Source of the DNA: Halobacillus_B sp963739045
GTDB lineage: Bacteria; Bacillota; Bacilli; Bacillales; Halobacillaceae
Assembly (NCBI GenBank): GCA_963739045.1
Contig: CAVTYY010000001.1
Location: 1,062,932-1,126,931, forward strand
Direction: 5' to 3'
Length of the DNA: 64,000 nt
The notes below the pieces were generated by a model. That model was given only the letters and a program-made list of their open reading frames with translations, searched no databases and was not told the origin of the DNA. Each line of letters starts with the position of its first letter. The stretch's first letter is position 1. Positions 1 to 8,486 of the stretch are shown here, one piece after another. Made by a program: the position numbers and the translations under genes.

Positions 1-23
1 CAATAACAGTACTGAACAGGTTA

Positions 24-62
24 CCCCTGAAGCTAGTCACCCACAAGCTTCAGGGGTTTTTT
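24..62 (+). terminator. Rho-independent terminator of the upstream gene
   Basis: An 11-bp perfect stem (CCCCTGAAGCT paired with AGCTTCAGGGG) is followed by six T. It must end a transcript entering from the left edge of the window. Confidence 0.85.
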
Positions 63-130
63 ATGCTTTTCTCCGCTTTATTGTGTGGTGAAAGTCCTAC
101 GGGGGACGACTCGTCTTGTTCCATCGCCCA

Positions 131-209
131 GACACTCGAGACATAAGCCGCTCATCAACGGAATGAAAAAACGCATTCCTTTTGATGGTCGGCTTATGCT
201 GGTCGTGTC
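131..209. repeat. Nested palindrome, CTCGAGACATAAGC repeat family
   Basis: Outer arms GACACTCGAGACATAAGCC and GGCTTATGCTGGTCGTGTC enclose a second inverted repeat (CATCAACGGAATG against CATTCCTTTTGATG). The CTCGAGACATAAGC motif recurs in the tandem copies at 9.8-10.3 kb and, as CTCGTGACATAAGC, near 44.5 kb, so this is a diverged single copy of that dispersed intergenic family. It is not coding. Confidence 0.6.
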
Positions 210-215
210 TTTCGG

Positions 216-338
216 GGCGATTCCACATTTGAACACTTTCCGCGGGCATGCGCTGAGCCTCCTCAGACTTCGTCTTCCGGGGTCTCACCTATCATGCTTC
301 TCCCGCAGGAGTCTCGCCGTCCCCCTCCGGACTTTGCG
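216..338. repeat. Dispersed GAGCCTCCTC/GGAGTCTCGC hairpin element
   Basis: The order TTTCCGCGGGCATGCGCTGAGCCTCCTC, GGGGTCTCAC, CCCGCAGGAGTCTCGC matches full-length copies at 600, 10938, 28895 and 29289 in this window. The outer arms are degraded in this copy. The element carries no open frame of its own and is a palindromic intergenic repeat. Confidence 0.6.
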
Positions 339-599
339 TTTTTAGAGTTTCTCGAAAACTGCAGCTCATCTCCTCTAATGTCTTTTGATAGTTCAAATAT
401 CCGCCTTAAAAGTCACTCACTTGTTCGAACGGCACTTAATAAGTATCCGTTCTCTGATATATAACTGGGCTGGAAGGGAAATAGAGCATCGTTTTCTCAC
501 CATCAGACTAATTTTGAAAGACGAGTTTCGATGTCATCATTTGATTTCTTTATCATATCCCCGAAACTTTAATATTTCCGTTTTCACCATAATCATTAA

Positions 600-716
600 G
601 AGGGCAGGGGGATTGCGAGACTCCTATGGGAGGATAGGACAGGTGAGATCCCACAGGGCTTTGCCCGAGGAAGCCTCACCGGCCGCCCATGGAAAGCGAG
701 TGATTCCCCTGCCCTC
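600..716. repeat. Dispersed hairpin element, full copy
   Basis: Perfect 10-bp outer arms (AGGGCAGGGG at 601-610, CCCCTGCCCT at 706-715) bracket the family core (GCGAGACTCCTATGGGAGG, GTGAGATCCC, GAGGAAGCCTCACC, GGAAAGCGAG). The stretches 339-599 and 717-915 on either side show nothing recognisable apart from the ribosome site of the next gene. Confidence 0.7.
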
Positions 717-915
717 GAAGACGCTGTTAAACGTAACGGAAATAGTTCTGTTATCTCGACCAAGTATTTCAGTGAAATTTTATCCAATCCATTCTTCCAT
801 CCAATACTCAACCATTAGATTAGCCACCGTCCAATGTTTAAAATACGAGGGTTTGTGGAAATCTTTAAAAATAACAAACCAATTTATTAATCAGCTGACA
901 CAGAGGATGAGAGCC

Positions 916-1608
916 ATGGATAAACGAGAAATACAGTCAGAAATGTCGAGCTATATAGGAAGACTGCTCAGAGAGAACTTCGGTAAAGGCCCAGCTGCCG
1001 TTTTTGTATCCATTGAAGGGCCCTATGTCACCATTTACTTAAAAGATTTTCTAGCACCAATGGAACGCGTATTGGTGAATCAAAACAATACAAAAAAAGT
1101 GGAAGAAACCCGAGACCACTTGATGAAAGAGCTGATCCCAGAGATCAAAGCCACCTGGAAAGCAACGACAGGAGTAGACATTGAAAGTATTTACTACGAT
1201 TGGTCGCTGATGAATCGCTCCGGTATGTTGGTCGCGGTCTTAAATACGGAGGATCAAGTAGAAGAGTCTTCAACAGAATACGCTCAGAAAAATAAAGTTG
1301 AAGAAGAAGTGAAAATCATTAGTAAAAAAGCAGAAAAGGTTCCAGAAATCGTGAATTCCTTCATGCTGAACGACCGAACTTTAATTGTAAAAAGAGAAGG
1401 CATTCTCGTTCCGATTGAGAAAGAGTTAATTGAGTTTGGTAATTCTGAGGCGTTGAGAATTACGAAGCGTCACCTGGAGAAACGCTTGCTGCATCATTCT
1501 TCTTTTGAAGATATTTTAAATGTGGCCATTGAAGATACGTTCGTCGATTGGGATTTCCACCTTGATCATAGTTATATCGTGTTTATTTTAAAACCTAAAA
1601 CCAGCTAA
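916..1608 (+). CDS. Tandem MpsC/DUF2294 domain protein
   Basis: A 230-residue soluble protein with two copies of the domain formerly called DUF2294, now MpsC after the staphylococcal membrane-potential-generating system. The first copy is at about residues 1-115 (motifs RENFGKGPAAVFVSIEGPYV and VDIESIYYDW) and the second, more diverged, at about 130-230. I chose ATG 916 because AGAGG lies 9 bases upstream; the open frame runs back to 385 but that part crosses a palindromic repeat. Two-domain versions are common in Bacillaceae. MpsC is linked to sodium-coupled membrane potential with MpsAB, but no mpsAB partner is adjacent, so the role here is inferred from family only. Confidence 0.85.
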   Translation: MDKREIQSEMSSYIGRLLRENFGKGPAAVFVSIEGPYVTIYLKDFLAPMERVLVNQNNTKKVEETRDHLMKELIPEIKATWKATTGVDIESIYYDWSLMNRSGMLVAVLNTEDQVEESSTEYAQKNKVEEEVKIISKKAEKVPEIVNSFMLNDRTLIVKREGILVPIEKELIEFGNSEALRITKRHLEKRLLHHSSFEDILNVAIEDTFVDWDFHLDHSYIVFILKPKTS

Positions 1609-1615
1609 ATATATC

Positions 1616-1654
1616 AGTCGAAGAGGAAATACCGCTCCTTTTTCGGCTTTTTTT
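1616..1654 (+). terminator. Terminator after the MpsC-like gene
   Basis: AGTCGAAGAGG can pair over 11 positions, with three G-T wobbles, with the downstream CTTTTTCGGCT, and seven T follow. Confidence 0.7.
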
Positions 1655-1853
1655 CATAATTGATGTTCTTTGAATCAGTCTATTGGAAGAGACAATCGCT
1701 GACTGGTAAGCACATAAGAACTGACTGCGGCGTATGGGAAGGATTTCAGACGTTTAATAAATGCGGTAAACCCTATAAAGGGGCCGGGCAAATCATCCCG
1801 CTAAGCAGCGACACGAAGGGTAATCGAGAAAAAGTAAGATGGAGGATGAACCA
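1655..1853 (+). other. Possible structured leader of the amidinohydrolase gene
   Basis: About 160 nt upstream of the next gene contain several short inverted repeats (CCCTATAAAGGG near 1772, CGGGCAAATCATCCCG near 1785, CGCTAAGCAGCG near 1799) in a G/A-rich context unlike a plain spacer. I compared it by memory with the guanidine-I, cobalamin, ZTP, c-di-AMP and SAM riboswitch cores and none matches. An RNA element is possible but unproven. Confidence 0.3.
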
Positions 1854-2729
1854 ATGAAGATAGCAAACGAAAAGAACCATTCCTGCAGCTGTACAGATGA
1901 ATATTCCTTGCTGAAGAAAGTGATTGTCAGTTCTCCGGAGCATATGCGGATCACAGAAATCATTAATGAAACGCAGAAGCACTACGCTGAGGATAATATT
2001 GATATTGAAAAAGCGATTCAGCAGCATGAAAATTTTGTGAAAGTCCTCCAGGAACAAGGGATTGAAGTGAAATATACCGAAAGCTCGCCGCCTTTAAATG
2101 AGCAGGTGTTTACCAGGGATATTGGATTCTGCATTGAGGAGCAAATGTATATTTCTTCGTTAGCCAGCGACATCCGGCAAGGGGAGGTCAAACCGCTGAT
2201 TCAATTAATGACCCAGATGGATCTGCCTTTTACGCGGCTGTTTGCTCCTAGTATTGAAGGCGGAGATGTAATGCTTGATCATTCGACGATTTGGCTTGGG
2301 ATCAGCGGGAGAACCGATGCACGGGCGGCGTCCTATTTAGAGAAAGTTCTGCCCGATCATGAGATTATTCCGCTTCCTTTGCGCGAGGATATTCTTCATC
2401 TGGACTGCGCCTTTAATATTTTAAGTGAAAACGAAGCGGTCATTTACCCTGATGCTTTCAGCCAGGCTGATTTGGAACGGCTCGAACGCCGCTTCTCCTT
2501 AATCCGGGTAAATGACCAGGAACAGTTTGAGATGGGGACCAATGTGCTTTCCATTGGAAATAGAAAGGTGCTCAGCCTGCCGCAGAACAAGCGGTTAAAT
2601 GCGGTTTTGAGTGAATGGGGATTTCACGTAATCGAAGTGGATTTATCGGAAATCATTAAGTCAGGCGGATCGTTCCGCTGCTGTACACTTCCGATTAAAA
2701 GGGAAGATCAGCCCGCCCCCCTTTCGTAA
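1854..2729 (+). CDS. DDAH/arginine deiminase-family amidinohydrolase
   Basis: A 291-residue protein of the dimethylarginine dimethylaminohydrolase family (YkgA-like in Bacillus), a pentein-fold enzyme expected to hydrolyse a guanidino group. Visible family features are FTRDIGF near residue 87, EGGDVM near 137, the histidine in LHLDCAFNI near 182, and the nucleophile cysteine in SGGSFRCCTLP near the C-terminus. ATG 1854 is preceded by GGAGG at 8 bases; ATG 1839 lies within that ribosome site and is less likely. The natural substrate of bacillar members is not established. It stands alone between a possible leader RNA and a terminator at 2885. Confidence 0.88.
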   Translation: MKIANEKNHSCSCTDEYSLLKKVIVSSPEHMRITEIINETQKHYAEDNIDIEKAIQQHENFVKVLQEQGIEVKYTESSPPLNEQVFTRDIGFCIEEQMYISSLASDIRQGEVKPLIQLMTQMDLPFTRLFAPSIEGGDVMLDHSTIWLGISGRTDARAASYLEKVLPDHEIIPLPLREDILHLDCAFNILSENEAVIYPDAFSQADLERLERRFSLIRVNDQEQFEMGTNVLSIGNRKVLSLPQNKRLNAVLSEWGFHVIEVDLSEIIKSGGSFRCCTLPIKREDQPAPLS

Positions 2730-2884
2730 AAGTTATTATTGTACTATACTAAGGAACAGGGATGAACGGAACAAACCTTCTCCTCTTTTTATATACGAAG
2801 ACCACACGTGTGCGGGAACAGCAATGTCTCCCATCTATTTTAATATAGCATCGGCAAATTGATCTGGACAATAGAGCTGGACAT

Positions 2885-2924
2885 AAGTCGAAAAGGTACG
2901 AATAGGGCCTTTTCGACTTTTTTT
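2885..2924 (+). terminator. Strong rho-independent terminator
   Basis: A 12-bp perfect stem (AAGTCGAAAAGG with CCTTTTCGACTT) ends in seven T. It lies 155 bases after the amidinohydrolase gene and 45 bases before the next one, so it separates the two. Confidence 0.85.
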
Positions 2925-2969
2925 AATTGGAAGATAATGGAGAGACTTTCAATTTTGAAAGGAGCTTTT

Positions 2970-3194
2970 ATGAAGTATCGTATAATTGGCGTAGAGAAAC
3001 ACCAGATTGTTCTGGAATTTATGAAGAATAATGAAGAAATCATTTTTGACACCTATGAGGAAGCGGAAAAGTATTTGAAGAAAATTATCCAGGAAGCGAT
3101 TATTCCTTCGAAGTACACGTTGAAGATCGCTGAAGTGAATAAAGAATCAGCGTCTCATGAATCGTCTGGTTCGGAACAAATGTCTCATTCCTGA
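2970..3194 (+). CDS. Small conserved hypothetical protein
   Basis: A 74-residue protein whose first 55 residues alternate predicted beta strands and a helix (KYRIIGVEKHQIVLEF, then YEEAEKYLKKI); the last 20 are Ser/Glu-rich and probably disordered. AAGGAG sits 8 bases before ATG 2970. No signal peptide, membrane segment or recognisable domain. I do not recognise the family. It is followed by the YhcN-like lipoprotein gene with a 74-base gap and could be co-transcribed with it. Confidence 0.6.
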   Translation: MKYRIIGVEKHQIVLEFMKNNEEIIFDTYEEAEKYLKKIIQEAIIPSKYTLKIAEVNKESASHESSGSEQMSHS

Positions 3195-3268
3195 TTCTTA
3201 AACAGATTCTTCACATATTCACTTTCTTCTCGGAAACACTAAGAAAAACGAGAAGAGGTGAAAGAAGA

Positions 3269-3664
3269 ATGTTAAGAATAATCGGTGCCGGACTTATGGC
3301 TCTCACTATACTCTCTGCCTGCGGTCAGTCAGGAAGCTATCAAGGCATGACGAACCGCCAGGATGTGAAAGATATGGGAGCGAATCACAAAATTACCGCG
3401 CAAACTGAAAATCCCCGCTCGATTAATAATGTCGGCTACACATGGGGATTGAAGCAAGACCGTAATATGATGAAGGACGCGGCGGAAAATGTCGACGGCG
3501 TCCACGTGAAACGCGTGATTATGGAAGCGGGAACGGCCTGGGTAACGGTGAAGGTCGATCGCAAGCTTTCCAAAGCTGAAACGACAAAGGTACAGAATCT
3601 TATTAAGAAGAAAGTGTACAACGCCGTCCCTCGTTACAATATCAACGTAAAAGTGAACCAGTAA
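3269..3664 (+). CDS. YhcN/YlaJ-family sporulation lipoprotein
   Basis: A 131-residue lipoprotein: hydrophobic signal, lipobox LSAC with Cys18, then a domain typical of Spore_YhcN_YlaJ proteins (the block VDGVHVKRVIMEAGTAWVTV near 75-94 and VNLIKKKV-type helix near 115). Family members are found in spore inner membrane or coat fractions; their biochemical role is unclear. AGAGGTG precedes ATG 3269. No terminator follows directly. Confidence 0.85.
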   Translation: MLRIIGAGLMALTILSACGQSGSYQGMTNRQDVKDMGANHKITAQTENPRSINNVGYTWGLKQDRNMMKDAAENVDGVHVKRVIMEAGTAWVTVKVDRKLSKAETTKVQNLIKKKVYNAVPRYNINVKVNQ

Positions 3665-4003
3665 AAGTAGTTCAATCGCTGACTGGAGCTTTTTATGAGG
3701 GCCATCGCTTTCAAGCGAAAGCATGGTTCCTCCCTGAAGCACGTGAGTAACTGCTGCGGCTTCAGGTACATACTTTTTCCCGGAAATTTCTCCGAGAACG
3801 TCCCCTTTGAATCATCCCCTCTGATTAAACCATCATCGTTCGTTGAGATGCGGTAATCCTCTAACCACCCCTTAGTACAAGCCCTTTTCCCCAAAAAAAG
3901 TTGCTCTGAAACGCGAAGAACGTAGGAGTTATAGGGGATGTGGTTGTATCCGGCACATCACTATAATATAATTAGAATGTTATGGAGAAAGAGGTGCATA
4001 CCA
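3665..4003. other. Gene-free stretch before prfA
   Basis: Contains an 8-bp inverted repeat CCTGAAGC...GCTTCAGG at 3734-3765 without a T tract, and a TATAAT at 3962-3967 that could be the -10 of a prfA promoter, although no good -35 lies at 16-18 bases. Nothing else is recognised. Confidence 0.4.
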
Positions 4004-5077
4004 TTGATCGATCGTTTACAAACACTTGAAGACCGTTATGAAAAATTGAATGAATTGCTCAGTGATCCTGAGGTCATTTCTGATACGAGTAAACTGCGCG
4101 AGTATTCGAAGGAACAGTCCGGTTTGCAGGACACCGTGACGGCTTACCGCGAGTATAAAGATGTTGTTAGTCAATTAGATGATGCCAAAGCGATGCTGAG
4201 CGATGGCCTCGATGATGACGACATGGAAGAAATGGTGAAGGAAGAGATTCAAGAGCTTACCGAGCAGAAGAAGGAGCTTGAGGAGCGCTTGAAGGTACTC
4301 ATGCTTCCCACAGACCCTAATGATGATAAGAACGTTATTATGGAAGTTCGCGGAGCGGCTGGTGGAGATGAAGCGGCGTTATTTGCCGGGGACCTGTACC
4401 GTATGTATGCGCGCTATGCCGAATCCCAGGGGTGGAAAACGGAAGTCATCGAAGTCCACCAGAATGATGTGGGAGGATATAAAGAGATTATCTTTATTAT
4501 TAATGGCGAACGTGCGTATTCGAAGATGAAATTCGAAAACGGCGCTCACCGGGTTCAGCGTGTACCGGAAACCGAATCCGGCGGACGGATACATACCTCC
4601 ACGGCGACGGTTGTCGTTATGCCGGAAGCAGAAGAAGTCGAAGTGGAAGTGCATGACAAGGATATCCGCGTCGATACCTTTGCTTCAAGCGGTCCAGGGG
4701 GACAAAGTGTGAATACCACCATGTCTGCGGTCCGTCTGACTCACGTACCCACCGGCACCGTAGTTTCCTGTCAGGATGAGAAGTCACAGATTAAGAATAA
4801 AGAAAAAGCGATGAAGGTGCTTCGTGCGCGTATCTATGATAAATTCCAGCAGGAAGCTCAGGCAGAATATGATGAAAGCCGTAAATCTGCCGTTGGAACG
4901 GGTGACCGCTCCGAGCGGATTCGTACGTATAACTTCCCGCAAACCCGTGTCACAGATCACCGGATCGGTCTGACTCTGCAAAAGCTCGATCAAATTCTTC
5001 AGGGCAATATGGACGAAATTATTGACGCTCTATTGATTGAAGAACAAACGAAGAAGCTGGAGCAAATTGGTGAATAA
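4004..5077 (+). CDS. prfA: Peptide chain release factor 1
   Basis: RF1 recognises UAA and UAG in the ribosomal A site and triggers release of the finished peptide. The protein has 357 residues, matching the family. The GGQ motif that reaches the peptidyl-transferase centre is at residues 232-234 (SSGPGGQSVN). I chose TTG 4004 because GAGGTG lies 7 bases upstream and the N-terminus then reads (M)IDRLQTLEDRYEKL as in Bacillus RF1; an extended frame upstream has no support. The stop codon overlaps the start of prmC, whose product methylates this glutamine, so the two are translationally coupled. Confidence 0.97.
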   Translation: MIDRLQTLEDRYEKLNELLSDPEVISDTSKLREYSKEQSGLQDTVTAYREYKDVVSQLDDAKAMLSDGLDDDDMEEMVKEEIQELTEQKKELEERLKVLMLPTDPNDDKNVIMEVRGAAGGDEAALFAGDLYRMYARYAESQGWKTEVIEVHQNDVGGYKEIIFIINGERAYSKMKFENGAHRVQRVPETESGGRIHTSTATVVVMPEAEEVEVEVHDKDIRVDTFASSGPGGQSVNTTMSAVRLTHVPTGTVVSCQDEKSQIKNKEKAMKVLRARIYDKFQQEAQAEYDESRKSAVGTGDRSERIRTYNFPQTRVTDHRIGLTLQKLDQILQGNMDEIIDALLIEEQTKKLEQIGE

Positions 5078-5942
5078 CATGCAGCCTGTATGGACAACGA
5101 TTGAGGAAGCCCGCCGCTGGGCTTCCCTTTTTTTAACCGAACATCACAGGGAACCGCGCGTGGCTGACCTGTTGCTTGAGCATGTGCTCGGTCTGTCCTT
5201 TGCGCAGCTTCTTGCGGCAGAGCGCGAGGAGTTTCCCGAGGAGCACCGGGCGAAGTTTGTGGAGGATCTTTATGCCCATGCAGAAACGGGCATTCCGGTT
5301 CAGCATCTGATCGGACAGGCCCATTTTTACGGCCGTGAATTTTTAGTCAATCAACATGTGCTGATTCCGCGCCCTGAAACGGAAGAACTAGTCGTCGGAG
5401 TGCTGGATTTTCTAAAGGAAAAAGGAATGCAGAACCCCGTCGTTGCGGATGTGGGAACGGGAAGCGGGGTCATTGCGATTACGCTTGCCTGTGAACACCC
5501 CTCAAGCCGGATGTTAGCGACCGATCTGTCCGCTAAGGCGCTGGAAGCTGCAGCCGAGAATGCTCGTCTCTACGAAGCTGAGATCGACTTCTATCAAGGG
5601 AACTTTTTAGAACCGCTTCAAGATAAGCACCTGGATTGCATTGTGTCCAATCCGCCGTACATTGCCCGTTCAGAAGCGGCAATCATGGATGACACGGTGA
5701 AAAATTTCGACCCGGAGTTAGCGTTGTTTGCAGAAGAAGAAGGGTTGGCGGCGTACCGGGAAATCGTGAAACAGATCAAAACGTTCCAGCTGCGCCCGGG
5801 TTTGATTGCCTTTGAAATTGGTCATCTTCAAGGGGAAGCAGTCAAGCAGATACTGACCCGGCAGCTTCCCGACTATAAAGTTGCGATCAAGAAAGATATG
5901 AATCAGAAGGACCGGATGATCTTCGCTGTAAAAGATTCATAG
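5070..5942 (+). CDS. prmC: Release factor glutamine methyltransferase PrmC (HemK)
   Basis: PrmC transfers a methyl group from S-adenosylmethionine to the Gln of the GGQ motif in RF1 and RF2. Class I methyltransferase signatures are DVGTGSGVIA near residue 126 and the catalytic NPPY at about 194-197. GTG 5070 overlaps the prfA stop and has GGAG 7 bases before it; ATG 5079 in the same frame is the alternative but its spacing is too long. About 290 residues, normal for the family. Confidence 0.95.
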   Translation: MNNMQPVWTTIEEARRWASLFLTEHHREPRVADLLLEHVLGLSFAQLLAAEREEFPEEHRAKFVEDLYAHAETGIPVQHLIGQAHFYGREFLVNQHVLIPRPETEELVVGVLDFLKEKGMQNPVVADVGTGSGVIAITLACEHPSSRMLATDLSAKALEAAAENARLYEAEIDFYQGNFLEPLQDKHLDCIVSNPPYIARSEAAIMDDTVKNFDPELALFAEEEGLAAYREIVKQIKTFQLRPGLIAFEIGHLQGEAVKQILTRQLPDYKVAIKKDMNQKDRMIFAVKDS

Positions 5943-5949
5943 ATTAGAG

Positions 5950-5978
5950 GTTTAAATCTATTTCCCCCTGCCCATACT
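5950..5978 (+). promoter_or_regulatory. Sigma F promoter of spoIIR
   Basis: GTTTA, then 15 bases, then GCCCATACT fits the forespore sigma F pattern (GYWTA, spacer about 15, GGNNANANT) except for one base of the -10. spoIIR is a known sigma F gene in B. subtilis. The same spacing is seen before spoIIQ at 29647. Confidence 0.6.
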
Positions 5979-6012
5979 AGCAACTACGAGAAGGATACGG
6001 GGGGAAATAAAC

Positions 6013-6673
6013 ATGAAACGGATAAAAAACAGCTGGCTATTGTTAATCGCTCTATCAATTATCGTGACGGCACTGCCTTGGCAGCAAAAAACGCAAGCCC
6101 AAGGCACACCAGGACAGTCCTACCAGGTCATTCCGGATGAGGCGATCCGTTTGAGAATACTTGCGGACAGTAATGACAAAGCGGCTCAGCAGTTAAAACG
6201 GACGGTTCGTGATCAAGTGAATGCAGAAATTAACACGTGGGTCGAGGACCTTACTTCGATTGAAGCGGCGCGTTCGCTCATAAAGTCCCGCCTGGGCGAT
6301 ATTGACAAGATCGTTGGCGATACACTGAAAGAGCAAGGCGTCAGCCAAACCTTATAAAGTCGAGTACAATAGTCATGTTGATTTTCCTACTAAATTGTAC
6401 GGAAATTATATTTATCCGGCCGGTGAGTACGAGGCGATTCTAATTACGATTGGCAAAGGTGAAGGAGACAACTGGTGGTGCGTCCTGTTCCCACCGCTTT
6501 GCTTCCTTGATTTTTCAAATGGTACCAGTGTAGCGCATGCGGAAGAAGTGAAAGAGGAAAAAGCTCCTCAAGAGTCAGAAAAAGAAGAACAAGTAGCGAA
6601 GGCCGATCAAGAGGAAGATGAAGTGGAAGTCGATTTTTTCGTAACCAAACTGTGGCATAAACTATTTTCCTAG
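6013..6673 (+). pseudogene. spoIIR: spoIIR, stage II sporulation protein R, interrupted by a frameshift
   Basis: SpoIIR is secreted from the forespore and activates SpoIIGA, which processes pro-sigma E in the mother cell. Residues 1-115 (signal peptide, then IPDEAIRLRILADS) read in one frame to a stop at 6355. The rest (YKVEYNSHVDFPTKLYG, then YPAGEYEAILITIG and WWCVLFPPLCFLDFS, and an acidic tail) continues in the +1 frame to 6673. Removing one base of the CC at 6350-6351 restores a full-length protein, close to the 224 residues of B. subtilis. Both halves are well conserved, which fits a recent mutation or a sequencing error rather than an old pseudogene. Confidence 0.9.
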
Positions 6674-6725
6674 CATAACTCCCTCCCCTTTTTCATAGAG
6701 TGGTAGAAGAAAGGCAGGGGAAGCC

Positions 6726-7037
6726 ATGTATATCGAAAAAGCAAAAAGTGAGTGGTATCACTTAAAAAAAGCGGAAGAGCAAGTTGGGGCATTTCGAATT
6801 ATGCAGGTAGGGAATGGCATTGGTAAGATTAAGCAGCTGGAAGTCGCCCCGAAAATATCGTCCGGCGAGATTTTACACATATTCGAGCTGATTCAGACGT
6901 ATGCGGAGAAAGAATCCATGCAAGAGCTGCATGTGGAAAGCCACTCTTCAGCTCTCGATGTTGTCCTCAAGCATCAACAATTTCAGCTGCATGATCCAAT
7001 CCGGCGGCTGTGGATATACAGAGTTAATCACAGGTAG
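6726..7037 (+). CDS. Small conserved protein between spoIIR and ywlC
   Basis: A 103-residue soluble protein at the place where B. subtilis carries ywlB, a GNAT-like gene. Helix- and strand-rich (GEILHIFELIQTYAEKESM near 60, ELHVESHSSALDVVLKHQQF near 75), resembling the C-terminal half of an acetyltransferase fold but lacking a clear acetyl-CoA loop (Q/RxxGxG/A). GGCAGGGG-type ribosome site before ATG 6726. Function unknown; the GNAT link is a weak inference from position and pattern. Confidence 0.7.
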   Translation: MYIEKAKSEWYHLKKAEEQVGAFRIMQVGNGIGKIKQLEVAPKISSGEILHIFELIQTYAEKESMQELHVESHSSALDVVLKHQQFQLHDPIRRLWIYRVNHR

Positions 7038-7038
7038 C

Positions 7039-7253
7039 TGTTGATAACCCTCATATTTATGCACAATTACTTGTTTGATTGTGGATAGTATGTGGGTATT
7101 TATTTTTTAGTAACGGGTTTTAATGAGTCAGCCTATGGATATGTGTATAAAGTTGTGGGTAACTTGAGGATAGGCTGTGAATAATGTCTGAATTTGCGAT
7201 AATTTGTAGAATTTAAGATAATAGTGGATGGAACTTGAAAAAGGTTATGCACA
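7039..7253. promoter_or_regulatory. DnaA-box cluster upstream of ywlC
   Basis: Seven DnaA-box matches lie within 215 bases. Four fit TTATNCACA or its complement exactly: 7057 (TTATGCACA), 7142 (TGTGTATAA), 7176 (TGTGAATAA), 7245 (TTATGCACA). Three have one mismatch to TGTGGATAA: 7039 (TGTTGATAA), 7080 (TGTGGATAG), 7154 (TGTGGGTAA). B. subtilis has a DnaA-binding cluster reported in the ywlC region, outside oriC. The position in front of the same gene supports conservation of that site. Confidence 0.75.
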
Positions 7254-7383
7254 ATGCCTCAAGAAAGAGGATTTGGCTTGGCGTCGCTGGAACACTGCGA
7301 TCGCGGCTATTTCTCGAATATCGCGGCGAACTCAACGATCAACATCATCGGCGGAAGAAGCCGAATTAAAGGGGAACCCATAT

Positions 7384-8424
7384 ATGAGTTACGAAACAAA
7401 AATTTGGAAGCCGGCTCAACCGCTGACCCCGGATGATCCTGCCATTGCGGAAGCGGCCCGGCTGCTGTCAGCTCAGCAAGTCATTGCCTTCCCGACAGAA
7501 ACGGTGTACGGATTGGGGGCGGATGCCACCAATGAAGCGGCGGTCCAGCGGATTTTTCAGGCGAAGGGACGGCCGGCAGATAATCCTTTGATTGTTCACG
7601 TGGCCAATCGCAAGCAGGTGGCTGACCTAGTGACTGCCATTCCAGACATCGCGGAAAAACTAATGGAAGCCTTCTGGCCGGGACCGTTAACGCTTGTGCT
7701 GGAGAGCAATGGACAAGCGGCTGAAAATGTAACAGCCGGCTTATCTACCGTAGGCATTCGTATGCCGGATCACCCGCTTGCGCTTGCTTTATTAAGCGCG
7801 GCCGACAAACCACTGGCTGCTCCTAGCGCCAACCGGTCTGGCCGGCCAAGTCCTACATCTGCTGCTCATGTAGAGCAGGATTTATCCGGCAGAATTGCTG
7901 GCATTCTTGACGGCGGATCCACTGGGGTCGGGGTGGAGTCGACGGTTCTTGACTGCACCGCAGAAATTCCCGTCATCCTGCGGCCCGGCGGTATTACAAA
8001 AGAAGACTTAGAGGGTGTGCTTGGCGAGGTGGTGGTCGATCCGGCGCTTGCCAATCAGGAAGAACAGCCCCGGTCACCAGGAATGAAATATACGCATTAT
8101 GCTCCGGAAGCCCCGCTGTGTCTGGTCGCGGGCGATGATCTATTTTTCAAACAGTATTTAGCACAGATGAAAAGGGATGGGCAGCGTGTTGGCGTAATGG
8201 CGAGCCGTGAATTGGCCGAGCAGCTGGATCATGACCCTGTCATCAGCTGCGGCTCGCGGGAGAATATCGAAGAGGTCGCCCATCGTTTATATGCGGCTTT
8301 GCGGGAATTTAAGAAATCCGATGTGGATCTTATTCTATGCGAGTCCTTTAACGAATCCGGGGTCGGCGCCGCCATTATGAACCGGTTAACGAAAGCAGCA
8401 AGTCAAATAGTCAGCGAGCAATAG
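7384..8424 (+). CDS. ywlC: Threonylcarbamoyl-AMP synthase
   Basis: TsaC/Sua5-type enzyme that makes threonylcarbamoyl-AMP from threonine, bicarbonate and ATP for the t6A modification at position 37 of ANN-decoding tRNAs. The 346-residue length equals B. subtilis YwlC: an N-terminal YrdC domain (FPTETVYGLGADATN near residue 36, KGRPADNPLIVH near 60, PSANRSGRPSPTSA near 145) followed by a C-terminal Sua5 domain after the SPGMKYTHYAP linker near 235. AAAGGGGAACC precedes ATG 7384. An upstream ATG in frame at 7228 lies among DnaA boxes and has no ribosome site. Confidence 0.95.
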   Translation: MSYETKIWKPAQPLTPDDPAIAEAARLLSAQQVIAFPTETVYGLGADATNEAAVQRIFQAKGRPADNPLIVHVANRKQVADLVTAIPDIAEKLMEAFWPGPLTLVLESNGQAAENVTAGLSTVGIRMPDHPLALALLSAADKPLAAPSANRSGRPSPTSAAHVEQDLSGRIAGILDGGSTGVGVESTVLDCTAEIPVILRPGGITKEDLEGVLGEVVVDPALANQEEQPRSPGMKYTHYAPEAPLCLVAGDDLFFKQYLAQMKRDGQRVGVMASRELAEQLDHDPVISCGSRENIEEVAHRLYAALREFKKSDVDLILCESFNESGVGAAIMNRLTKAASQIVSEQ

Positions 8425-8486
8425 CATACAAGCCTTCTTCTCCGCATACCATGATATAGCATGTCCGGGGGGAGGAGGCTTTACCT

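Noticed and set aside
385..915. Upstream extension of the MpsC-like gene frame
   Set aside because: The segment crosses a palindromic repeat and has no ribosome site or conserved protein; ATG 916 behind AGAGG is preferred.
1690..1840. Known riboswitch (guanidine, cobalamin, ZTP, c-di-AMP)
   Set aside because: None of the conserved cores of these classes could be aligned; kept only as an unassigned leader.
3500..3515. parS-like sequence TCCACGTGAAAC inside the yhcN-like gene
   Set aside because: Only about 12 of 16 bases match the parS consensus and it lies in a coding region, so chance is likely.
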